From positions 1 to 37,918 of the forward strand of contig JAJDCK010000003.1 in NCBI GenBank assembly GCA_029260855.1: a stretch of 37,918 nt of DNA. The letters run 5' to 3'. Of this stretch, positions 29,992-37,789 are shown piece by piece (within the stretch, counting starts at the first letter, position 1; each line of letters opens with the position of its first letter). The notes under the pieces are model-generated. The model was not told the DNA's origin and did no database searches. It saw nothing but the letters and a program-made list of their open reading frames with translations. Source of the DNA: Candidatus Saccharimonadota bacterium (GTDB lineage Bacteria; Patescibacteriota; Saccharimonadia; Saccharimonadales; OFTM59). The position numbers and the translations under genes were made by a program.

Positions 29992-30444
29992 ATGACAGAC
30001 ACTAACGAAGCACCAGTAAAAGAAGAGATTCAGCAATCAGCAACCGTGGCCACACCAGTGGCTGCCCCAGCTAAGCGTAAAAAGGCAAAACGATCAGTCC
30101 CTGCTGGACAAATGCACGTTCTTGCGACCTTTAACAATACTATTGTTACTTTTACAGATCCGAACGGTGGAGTATTAACGACAGCTAGCGCCGGTGGTTG
30201 CGGTTTTCGTGGCTCCAAAAAGGGTACAGCATATGCGGCACAGGTAGCTACAGAAAAAGCCGGACACATGGCTAAACAGCAGTATAGTTTATCGAAAGTA
30301 TCGGTCTATATTAAAGGGATAGGTCTCGGGCGCGAGGCGGCAGTCCGTGCATTAGTTAACCTAGATATTTTTGTAGATAGTATTCAAGACGTAACCGGTA
30401 TCCCGCATGGCGGAGTACGACCACCGAAAGCACGGAGGGTCTAA
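29992..30444 (+). CDS. rpsK: 30S ribosomal protein S11
   Basis: HVLATFNNTIVTFTDPNGGVL, VTGIPHGGVRPPKARRV. Confidence 0.97.
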   Translation: MTDTNEAPVKEEIQQSATVATPVAAPAKRKKAKRSVPAGQMHVLATFNNTIVTFTDPNGGVLTTASAGGCGFRGSKKGTAYAAQVATEKAGHMAKQQYSLSKVSVYIKGIGLGREAAVRALVNLDIFVDSIQDVTGIPHGGVRPPKARRV

Positions 30445-30448
30445 TAAA

Positions 30449-31066
30449 ATGGCACGAGACACACAATCAATCGTTAAAATGAGTCGCCGCGAGGGGTATG
30501 CGTTACATCCGAAGGCCCATAAGGCTTTAGTGAAACGACCTTCACCTCCAGGCATGCAAGGTGGTAGGAACCAACGAAACAAGCCTAGCCAGTATGCACT
30601 ACAGTTACGAGAGAAACAGAAGGTTAAGCGACTCTACGGATTACTGGAAAGACAGTTCAGTAATCTAATGAAAGAAGCATCCCGTAAGCAAGGACAGTCC
30701 GGACAACTACTACTTCAACTGCTTGAACAACGAGCTGATAATGTTATTTACCGAGCCGGCTTCTCCACTAGTAGAAGAGGTGCTCGTCAGCTTGTGACCC
30801 ACGGGCACTTTATTGTTAACGGCAGACGGGTAGACATTCCGTCTATGCGATTATCGGCCGGAGACGTTGTTGCCCTAAGGGAGCACAGCCAAAAGAACGA
30901 GTACTTTAAGCGGATAGACGATGTAAGCCCAGCCCCCTCAGCACTACCGGCTTGGCTCAAAGTCAATCGCAAGAAGTTTGAAATTCAGATCACTGGACTG
31001 CCGACACGCGAAGAAGCGGAACCGGATATTAACGAGCAATTAATTGTTGAGTACTACTCACGCTAA
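30449..31066 (+). CDS. rpsD: 30S ribosomal protein S4
   Basis: QYALQLREKQKVKRLYGLLERQF, LLQLLEQRADNVIYRAGFSTSRRGARQLVTHGHFIVNGRRVDIPS; ATG 30449 avoids overlap with rpsK. Confidence 0.97.
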   Translation: MARDTQSIVKMSRREGYALHPKAHKALVKRPSPPGMQGGRNQRNKPSQYALQLREKQKVKRLYGLLERQFSNLMKEASRKQGQSGQLLLQLLEQRADNVIYRAGFSTSRRGARQLVTHGHFIVNGRRVDIPSMRLSAGDVVALREHSQKNEYFKRIDDVSPAPSALPAWLKVNRKKFEIQITGLPTREEAEPDINEQLIVEYYSR

Positions 31067-31083
31067 AAGGAGACGTTCACTTT

Positions 31084-32025
31084 ATGTCAAAAATCATTCA
31101 CACACCAGGACTAGTCAGCGTAGATGAGCAAGATGCCCAAAGTGCTACATTTACCGTAGAGCCTCTGCACACCGGCTACGGCATGACCCTAGGCAACAGT
31201 ATTCGGCGTGTTTTGCTGTCATCTATTGCCGGCGCCGCAGTAACCTCTTTCAAAATTGAAGGAGCTACGCACGAATTCACCACGATCAAGGGCGTTAAAG
31301 AAGATATAGTAGACATAATGCTAAGCCTTAAAGGAATCCGTTTTCGTATATTTGGCGACGACGTACACAACCTTCGTATTGTTAAAAAAGGTAAGGGCGT
31401 AGTCACCGCCAAAGACATAGAGACAAATGCAGACGTAGAGATCGTAAACCCCGAACACGTTATCGCCCATGTTGACGACGACAAGACTTCGTTCGTTATG
31501 GACTTGGTTGTAGAAACAGGCCGAGGATATAGAACAATTGAAGAAGGTACCGCTAAGAAGGCGAGCGACATGATTGCCTTAGACGCAATCTTTAGCCCGG
31601 TTCAGCGCGTACGATACAAGGTCGAAAACACTCGTGTCGGACAAATGACCGATCTAGACAAGCTAATCCTTACGATCACGACAGACGGTTCAATCACTCC
31701 GCGTGATGCATTTGAGGAAGCCTCGGCTATACTGGTAAATCAATACACCGCCCTAGCCGGTCAAACACGCATAGAAGCATCAGCTCCTCTTACTTTGTCA
31801 GGCGACGCACCGGAAGCGCCTAACGAAGACGAGCCAACTGAATTAATGACGTCAATTGAGGACTTGAATCTATCCGCTAGAACAACTAATGCTTTGATCA
31901 ACAATGAGATTCATACACTCAAGGACTTATTTTCGCTTAGCGACGCTGAACTGCGCGAGCTAAAAGGCTTTGGCAGCAAAGCACTTGATGAAGTGAAAGA
32001 GAAGCTAGCGGAGCTGGAGCTTTAA
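31084..32025 (+). CDS. rpoA: DNA-directed RNA polymerase subunit alpha
   Basis: FTVEPLHTGYGMTLGNSIRRVLLSSI; C-terminal HhH domain with SARTTNALI and LKGFGSKALDEVKEKL. Confidence 0.98.
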   Translation: MSKIIHTPGLVSVDEQDAQSATFTVEPLHTGYGMTLGNSIRRVLLSSIAGAAVTSFKIEGATHEFTTIKGVKEDIVDIMLSLKGIRFRIFGDDVHNLRIVKKGKGVVTAKDIETNADVEIVNPEHVIAHVDDDKTSFVMDLVVETGRGYRTIEEGTAKKASDMIALDAIFSPVQRVRYKVENTRVGQMTDLDKLILTITTDGSITPRDAFEEASAILVNQYTALAGQTRIEASAPLTLSGDAPEAPNEDEPTELMTSIEDLNLSARTTNALINNEIHTLKDLFSLSDAELRELKGFGSKALDEVKEKLAELEL

Positions 32026-32028
32026 ACA

Positions 32029-32493
32029 ATGCACCGTCACGGATACAAAGGAAAAAAATTCAACAGAGAGCGTGACCAACGCAGAGCTCTTATTAAGAGC
32101 CTGGCAGAGTCACTTATTAAGTATGAGTCAATTGAAACAACCCTACCAAAGGCCAAAGAGCTCGTGCCGTATGTTGAACAGCTTATCACAAAAGCTAAGA
32201 AAGGCGATCTACACAGTCGCCGACAGATCATAAGCGCGCTTCAGACAACGACTAATGCCCATAAGTTAGTTGACGAAATAGCCCCTAAACTAAGTGGCAG
32301 GACAAGTGGGCACTTGCGCGTTTCCGCCACTCGTACTCGCCGTGGCGACAATAGCCAGTTAGCAAGAGTTAGTTTTGTTGATGACCTAACAAAAACCGCG
32401 GCCAGCAAACCAGCTGCAAAGAACAAAGAAAAGACAACTATCAAGACGGTCTCTACACCTAAACCAAAAGCTGCAGCCAAGGAGATAAAATAA
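32029..32493 (+). CDS. rplQ: 50S ribosomal protein L17
   Basis: RDQRRALIKSLAESLIKYESIETTLPKAKELVPYVEQLITKAK; Lys/Ala-rich C-terminal tail. Confidence 0.96.
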   Translation: MHRHGYKGKKFNRERDQRRALIKSLAESLIKYESIETTLPKAKELVPYVEQLITKAKKGDLHSRRQIISALQTTTNAHKLVDEIAPKLSGRTSGHLRVSATRTRRGDNSQLARVSFVDDLTKTAASKPAAKNKEKTTIKTVSTPKPKAAAKEIK

Positions 32494-32933
32494 TGAAGAC
32501 TTACAGCGCCAAGCCAACAGACGTTCAGCGATCGTGGTACCTTGTTGATGCTAGCGAGGCGCCTTTAGGAAGAGTTTCTACGCACGTTGCCAAGTTATTG
32601 ATAGGCAAAGATAAACCAATGTTTACTAAGCATATTGATTGTGGTGACTACGTTATTGTTATAAATGCCGACAAGCTCGTCGTGACCGGTAAAAAAATGG
32701 ATGACAAGATTTATTATCGTCACACTGGGTTTCCTGGCGGGATCAAATCTAGGCCACTTAAGGATGTTATGGCCAAAGACTCGACAGCAGCCGTGTTCAA
32801 GGCTATACGAGGCATGCTCCCAGTTAATAAGCTACGCTCTGACCGTTTAGCTCGTCTTAAGATCTACACAGGTTCTGAGCATGGTCATGAAGCCCAAAAG
32901 CCGAAAGAATTTTCAGTTAAGGAAGGTAAATAA
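32493..32933 (+). CDS. rplM: 50S ribosomal protein L13
   Basis: WYLVDASEAPLGRVSTHVAKLLIGK, YYRHTGFPGGIK, AIRGMLPVNKL. Confidence 0.97.
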   Translation: MKTYSAKPTDVQRSWYLVDASEAPLGRVSTHVAKLLIGKDKPMFTKHIDCGDYVIVINADKLVVTGKKMDDKIYYRHTGFPGGIKSRPLKDVMAKDSTAAVFKAIRGMLPVNKLRSDRLARLKIYTGSEHGHEAQKPKEFSVKEGK

Positions 32934-32935
32934 CT

Positions 32936-33337
32936 ATGGCCACCTCAAACTATTTTTATGCATTAGGCAGGAGAAAAGCTGCAACCGCCCGAGTACGACT
33001 AATGAGCGGCAAAGGTAACTTCACTGTTAATGGCATAGACGTCAATGAATATTTAGCTGGTAGTAAAAATCTGCTTCATGAACTTACGCGTCCTATGAGC
33101 GTACTAGAAATGGAAAGTGCAAAGTACGATATAAGTGTCGTTGTATCAGGTGGTGGACACCGCGGACAAGTTGAAGCTATCCGCTTAGGTATTGCTAAGG
33201 CTATCGTACTAATGAACGAAGATAACCGTTCTACACTAAGACGCGCAGACCTACTTGGCCGCGATACCCGCGAAAAAGAACGCAAGAAGTTCGGCCTCAA
33301 AGGCGCCCGAAAACAACGCCAGTTCACAAAACGCTAA
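32936..33337 (+). CDS. rpsI: 30S ribosomal protein S9
   Basis: ALGRRKAATARVRLMSGKGNFTVNG, GGGHRGQVEAIRLGIAKA, ARKQRQFTKR. Confidence 0.98.
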   Translation: MATSNYFYALGRRKAATARVRLMSGKGNFTVNGIDVNEYLAGSKNLLHELTRPMSVLEMESAKYDISVVVSGGGHRGQVEAIRLGIAKAIVLMNEDNRSTLRRADLLGRDTREKERKKFGLKGARKQRQFTKR

Positions 33338-33396
33338 AAATCGCATCACATACTTAGTAGTTCGCATATAGTAGTAGGCAGAGACGTACAAGAAAG

Positions 33397-33424
33397 TTGA
33401 CAAACTTGACAAGTATGGTAATGT
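33397..33424 (+). promoter_or_regulatory. Predicted promoter of the trpS leader
   Basis: TTGACA (33397-33402) - 16 nt ending in TGG - TAATGT (33419-33424), extended -10 type; ATG follows 7 nt later. Confidence 0.45.
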
Positions 33425-33431
33425 ACACCTT

Positions 33432-33506
33432 ATGTCAAGTATGACACAACAGGACAAGTATTGGTTTACCGACACTATTGTGGCGGTTTGTTCTGTGTGT
33501 TCATAA
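33432..33506 (+). CDS. Candidate 24-aa Trp-containing leader peptide MSSMTQQDKYWFTDTIVAVCSVCS
   Basis: Short ORF starting just downstream of the predicted promoter, ending about 20 nt before a terminator hairpin; Trp codon at 33462-33464. Confidence 0.45.
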   Translation: MSSMTQQDKYWFTDTIVAVCSVCS

Positions 33507-33525
33507 AATTTATTAGAAAATACTG

Positions 33526-33551
33526 AAAAGACCGCTACCAGGCGGTTTTTT
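33526..33551 (+). terminator. Rho-independent terminator between rpsI and trpS (possible attenuator)
   Basis: AAAAGACCGC-TACCAG-GCGGTTTTTT, 10-bp stem with one G-U and a T tract. Confidence 0.85.
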
Positions 33552-33576
33552 GCAATTTTAAACAGAACAGATCATT

Positions 33577-33737
33577 ATGGAAGAAAATGAAGCAGGACTA
33601 CTTGTAAGAAAGCACGGTGTGTCGCTGGGGATATCCGCGATCAAAGCACATATGCAGATGTCGCAAAACGCTGCGGACTAATACCAGAGCCAGAGCAGCG
33701 TATAATTAAGCAGAATGAAGAAGTTACGGTAGAATAG
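33577..33737 (+). pseudogene. Frameshifted small CDS upstream of trpS
   Basis: MEENEAGLLVRKHGVSLG in frame from ATG 33577, then DIRDQSTYADVAKRCGLIPEPEQRIIKQNEEVTVE* in the -1 frame from 33630; the break is at a GGGG run. Confidence 0.5.
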
Positions 33738-33744
33738 AGTGAAG

Positions 33745-34824
33745 ATGGCAAAACAGGTAATTTTGACGGGAATTCGCGCGAACAATGACCTTCATATAGG
33801 CAATTATATGGGGGCTATGTTGCCCATGATTGATATGGCGACTAAGCGGGCCGGAGAATACCAGGTCAATCTGTTTGTACCGGACTTACACAGCTTCACA
33901 ACGCCTATTGACCATCACAAGCTTCAAGATGCAATAATGAACAATTTGCGCGTATTTGTGGCCGCAGGGCTGCCGATAGATAGCCCAGATGTGCACATAT
34001 ATCGTCAAAGTTACGTATCAGCTCATTCCGAACTAACAGTAATACTGGACGGCTTTACAGGCTTTGGCGAAATGTCACGTATGACCCAGTTCAAAGACAA
34101 GGCTAAAAAGCTGCATGATGATTTGCAGGAGTATGTTGATGGGGTTGATGTTTCAAAATCAAACAAAAATGTGTCTGTAGGGCTTTTTAACTACCCAGTG
34201 CTTATGGCGTCTGATATTTTGCTGTACGGCACCACATATGTACCTGTGGGCGACGACCAGACCCAGCACATTGAATTTGCACGTGACATTGCCGAGAGAA
34301 TGAACAGACTATTCGGTGAATTATTTGTAGTGCCAAAGTCCGTTAAAGAACAGCACACATTTTTTGGCAAAGACCAAGGTTTACGTATTAAGGATCTTGT
34401 TGATCCGACTAAAAAAATGAGTAAAAGTGATGGGTCAGGACGGGGAGTCATCTTCTTAAACGACACGCCAGAAATTACTCGCAAAAAAATTATGAGCGCC
34501 ACCACTGATAGTATCGGTCGGGTCGGCTACAACACTGATCAGCCCGGTATCAGCAACTTACTCGAGTTATTGTCGTTATTTAGTTCACGTTCGCTTGCCG
34601 AAGTTCGTAAAGAGTTTGAGGGCCAAACCCAGTATGGACTATTAAAAGAAGCTGTGGCTGATTCTGTCGCAAACTTCTTAGCGGACTTTCAGGCTAATTT
34701 AACTAAAGTTAACGACAAAGCACTGAAAGACAAGCTTGAGACATCAGAAAAAGCCATGAACGCCATTGCAAACAGAACCCTTTTAAAAGTACAGCAAGCC
34801 GTCGGCCTACGTCCGAAGGATTAG
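33745..34824 (+). CDS. trpS: Tryptophanyl-tRNA synthetase
   Basis: DLHIGNYMGAMLPMID (HIGH) and PTKKMSKSDGSGRGVIFLND (KMSKS); the track start at GTG 33739 is an alternative. Confidence 0.96.
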   Translation: MAKQVILTGIRANNDLHIGNYMGAMLPMIDMATKRAGEYQVNLFVPDLHSFTTPIDHHKLQDAIMNNLRVFVAAGLPIDSPDVHIYRQSYVSAHSELTVILDGFTGFGEMSRMTQFKDKAKKLHDDLQEYVDGVDVSKSNKNVSVGLFNYPVLMASDILLYGTTYVPVGDDQTQHIEFARDIAERMNRLFGELFVVPKSVKEQHTFFGKDQGLRIKDLVDPTKKMSKSDGSGRGVIFLNDTPEITRKKIMSATTDSIGRVGYNTDQPGISNLLELLSLFSSRSLAEVRKEFEGQTQYGLLKEAVADSVANFLADFQANLTKVNDKALKDKLETSEKAMNAIANRTLLKVQQAVGLRPKD

Positions 34825-34826
34825 TA

Positions 34827-35678
34827 ATGCTCTACACATATATGCACGACCGCCCAAAACGTTTAGACGTGTTTATGGCCGAGCAGCTGCCTGACCTAAG
34901 TCGCGCGTATATTAAGCGCCTTATAGAAGAAGGCAATATGCTTGTTGATGACGAACCGCAAAAACCAGGATATAAAATCCGTGTCGGCGAAAAAGTAAAT
35001 CTAACAGTAGACTTACAAGCCCTTGAAAAAATAGACGACATTGAGCTACCAGTTTTGTATGAAGACGAGAACGTATTAGTTATAGATAAGCCTGTAGGTG
35101 TGATAAGCCACAGCAGGGGCCGATATTGGTATGAGCCATCCGTGGCATCTTTTGTGCGTCAAAAGACCGGACAAGAAGGTGATCGCAGCGGGATTGTTCA
35201 CCGTCTAGACCGTGCGACATCAGGTGTAATGATATGTGCAAAAAATCATGAGACATTATCGTTTTTGCAAAAGCAATTTGGCATGCGTACTGTTAAAAAA
35301 ACATACTTAGCAATTGTTGCGGGCCATATGAAAGACTCGCACGCCATTATTGACATGCCTATTGAGCGCAACCCTAAACAGCCCCAGACCTTTCGGGTTG
35401 GCAGTAACGGCAAAGAGTCTAGCACTGAATACCAGGTAGTCCAAAGCTATAGCAAGCACGACAAATTACTATTAAAACCTTTGACTGGACGCACTCATCA
35501 GCTACGCGTCCACCTAAAACACATAGGGCACCCTATTGTGGGTGACACATTATACGGCAAAGAGCTTTTTGCAAGGTTATTGCTGCATGCATACTCCCTT
35601 GAACTAACTCTTCCTGGCGGTCACCGCTCAACGTTTACAGCATCGGAACCAGTAGAATTTGGTGATTTCAATGACTGA
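34827..35678 (+). CDS. RluA-family pseudouridine synthase with N-terminal S4-like domain
   Basis: SGIVHRLDRATSGVMICAKN catalytic motif, LTGRTHQLRVHLKHIGHPIVGDTLYG. Confidence 0.94.
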   Translation: MLYTYMHDRPKRLDVFMAEQLPDLSRAYIKRLIEEGNMLVDDEPQKPGYKIRVGEKVNLTVDLQALEKIDDIELPVLYEDENVLVIDKPVGVISHSRGRYWYEPSVASFVRQKTGQEGDRSGIVHRLDRATSGVMICAKNHETLSFLQKQFGMRTVKKTYLAIVAGHMKDSHAIIDMPIERNPKQPQTFRVGSNGKESSTEYQVVQSYSKHDKLLLKPLTGRTHQLRVHLKHIGHPIVGDTLYGKELFARLLLHAYSLELTLPGGHRSTFTASEPVEFGDFND

Positions 35679-36513
35679 TTCGTTATTACACCCGTTGACC
35701 AAGCAGGCACTTGATCTGGCTGTATTAAGCGCTCATCATTCTATCGCATTTATAGGGCCGTATGGAGCCGGGAAGGGACATCTTGCATCAGAGCTGTCTA
35801 AGAAGTTTCTGGGCAAGGGATACGCGGAGCACAAAGTGTTTAGGCTAACCACTACCCAATCTATAAGCATTGAGGAGATAAGATCACTACAGTCTTTTTT
35901 GCGACTTAAAACAACAGGTGACCCAATTATTAGGAGAATAGTAATAGTAGAAGACGCACAAACATTAACGGTTGAAGCCCAGAACGCGCTACTTAAAACT
36001 TTAGAGGAGCCACCGGCAGATACAAAGATCATTCTGACCGTTACAGATACAAATTCATTAAAAAAGACTGTTTACTCAAGGCTACAAACTATACATGTTC
36101 AACCCTGTACCAAAGAACAAATACTCGCATATTTTCAAGCACCAAAATATAACCAACAAACAGTGGAAAAAGCTTATTTAATAAGCGGGGGCTACATTGG
36201 CCTTTGTAGCGCGCTTATAACTGACAGCGAGCACAGTTTGGTCGGCGCCATAGCAGAGGCTAAGTCATACTTAAGTTCTACATCCTACGAAAGGTTACTA
36301 AAAGTTGAAACGCTCGTAAAAGACAAAGAAAAAGTAACTTTATTGCTTTTTGCAACAAAGCGAGTTCTTTCGGCTGCAATGCAAGGAGCCAAAGACGACC
36401 GAACAATTAACTCCTTAATTTCACGCATGAAAGTCATTTATGCCAGCGAAGGCTCCTTGCAGGCAAACCCCAATATGAAGCTGTTTCTAACCGACCTATC
36501 TTTGGCACTATAA
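35671..36513 (+). CDS. DNA polymerase III clamp-loader subunit (delta'-like AAA+ protein)
   Basis: RRIVIVEDAQTLTVEAQNALLKTLEEPPADTKIILTVTD, SRLQTIHVQPCTKEQI; ATG 35671 preferred. Confidence 0.85.
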   Translation: MTDSLLHPLTKQALDLAVLSAHHSIAFIGPYGAGKGHLASELSKKFLGKGYAEHKVFRLTTTQSISIEEIRSLQSFLRLKTTGDPIIRRIVIVEDAQTLTVEAQNALLKTLEEPPADTKIILTVTDTNSLKKTVYSRLQTIHVQPCTKEQILAYFQAPKYNQQTVEKAYLISGGYIGLCSALITDSEHSLVGAIAEAKSYLSSTSYERLLKVETLVKDKEKVTLLLFATKRVLSAAMQGAKDDRTINSLISRMKVIYASEGSLQANPNMKLFLTDLSLAL

Positions 36514-36521
36514 CAATGTAG

Positions 36522-36527
36522 TATAAT
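36522..36527 (+). promoter_or_regulatory. -10 element TATAAT just upstream of the TPR gene
   Basis: TATAAT followed by ATG 9 nt later. Confidence 0.5.
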
Positions 36528-36536
36528 CCTTAGCAT

Positions 36537-37190
36537 ATGTTTGAACTTTTGCTGCTCGCTGGATTTGGGGTATTCGTTATCAGGAATATTCGGCCGCGGG
36601 ACGAAGAGTTTTCAATGTTGCCCCGAAAGATCAGCGATAAGCTGGGTAAACTCTGGGACATAGCACATCAAGGCATGCGGGAGAACCGATTTCTACGCGC
36701 CGAAAAAGCCTTGCTTACCATATTAAAAATTGATGAAAAGAACGCAGCAGCGTATAACCGGCTTGGGATCCTATACGCAAAACAAAAGGAGTACAAGGAT
36801 GCTATTGACTGTTTTGAAATTGCTTCAAGCATTGACCCGAGCGCGTCCAGCCTGCACAACCTTGGCCTTATATATTATGAAACCGAGAATTATCAAAAAG
36901 CAGCTACAGCATTTGAGCAGGCTATCAAGCTAGAAGAAGGTATGGCGGCGCGCAATATTGCCTACGCCAAAGTCCAAGAAAAGCTAGGAAATTATAAGCT
37001 TATGCTAGAGAATCTGCAACAGGCGGTTGAGCTAGAACCTAGTCACGAAAGCTACACACTGCTGCAAAGAGCCTTTGAAAGCCTAGGCATGCAAGCTGAT
37101 GCTGACCAAATAGCGCAAAAGATCGAGAAACATATTGTCCCATCCGGGCATTCAAGACGAGTCACAAGACCAAAACGAGTTGTTATTTAG
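36537..37190 (+). CDS. TPR-repeat protein with N-terminal hydrophobic segment
   Basis: AAAYNRLGILYAKQKEYKDAIDCFEIASSIDPSASSLHNLGLIYYETENYQKAATAFEQAIKLE tandem TPR motifs; MFELLLLAGFGVFVI anchor. Confidence 0.9.
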   Translation: MFELLLLAGFGVFVIRNIRPRDEEFSMLPRKISDKLGKLWDIAHQGMRENRFLRAEKALLTILKIDEKNAAAYNRLGILYAKQKEYKDAIDCFEIASSIDPSASSLHNLGLIYYETENYQKAATAFEQAIKLEEGMAARNIAYAKVQEKLGNYKLMLENLQQAVELEPSHESYTLLQRAFESLGMQADADQIAQKIEKHIVPSGHSRRVTRPKRVVI

Positions 37191-37247
37191 ACGGCATTTA
37201 GTGGACAATGATTTTACGGGTTGAAATAAGTATGTTCGGATAACATA

Positions 37248-37550
37248 ATTTTTGGTGGGCTGGTGGTTGATACGTTTAATGTTACGTACGACAAAACCCG
37301 TAAACTCGCGCCAACACCTCTGGAGTCTGTCCTTGGTGATAATGATTTTGATTCAACCGAACTACTATAAGTGGCTGGGCTCGTTTACACTCAAGAAGAA
37401 TTAGAGACGATTAAGGCCTTGTCATGATACAGTTTTCAAGATTGAGCACACGATTACGAACGCCCAAAACTCAGAATGTCCTGAAGGTCGAGTTACGAAA
37501 ACCCAAAAGTTTCTTATACAACTAGGGCTTAGCAGACGCTAAACAGCAGT
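37248..37550 (+). pseudogene. Decayed coding region
   Basis: GGLVVDTFNVTYDKTRKLAPTPLESVLGDNDFDSTELL*VAGLVYTQEELETIKALS* continued in another frame as DTVFKIEHTITNAQNSECPEGRVTKTQKFLIQLGLSRR*. Confidence 0.35.
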
Positions 37551-37626
37551 TTCAACGATCAACTCTACGCTCAGCGGATGTGTTGTTATCTAACACCTTA
37601 TCTGTTACAATTTTCCAGTTGTTCAT

Positions 37627-37702
37627 GCCGACGTAGCTCAGTGGTCAGAGCGGCTGTTTTGTAAACAGCGGGTCGTGGGTTCGACTCCCTCCGTCGGCTC
37701 CA
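37627..37702 (+). tRNA. tRNA-Thr (anticodon TGT)
   Basis: Acceptor GCCGACG/CGTCGGC, anticodon arm GCTGT-TTTGTAA-ACAGC, T arm GTGGGTTCGACTCCC, encoded CCA. Confidence 0.95.
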
Positions 37703-37703
37703 C

Positions 37704-37728
37704 GTCCTAGTTTCTTCCAAGCTAGGAC
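37704..37728 (+). terminator. Stem-loop after tRNA-Thr, terminator-like
   Basis: GTCCTAGTTT-CTTCC-AAGCTAGGAC, 10-bp stem with one G-U; TTTTT follows a few nt downstream. Confidence 0.5.
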
Positions 37729-37789
37729 TAGAGTTTTTAAAAACAAGTTTCAAAAACTATAGCCCTAGCTCTCGCAGAACTACTCCTTT

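Noticed and set aside
33397-33551. T-box riboswitch upstream of trpS
   Set aside because: No T-box sequence (TGGNACCGCG-like antiterminator bulge) or long specifier stem; the region is too short and the layout fits a leader peptide plus terminator better.
42-36859. Many minus-strand and alternate-frame ORFs of 60-175 aa in the supplied track (for example 2841-3368, 4451-4840, 9124-9501, 31176-31571)
   Set aside because: They lie wholly inside well-supported plus-strand housekeeping genes, have no recognisable domains, and are expected by chance in long genes.
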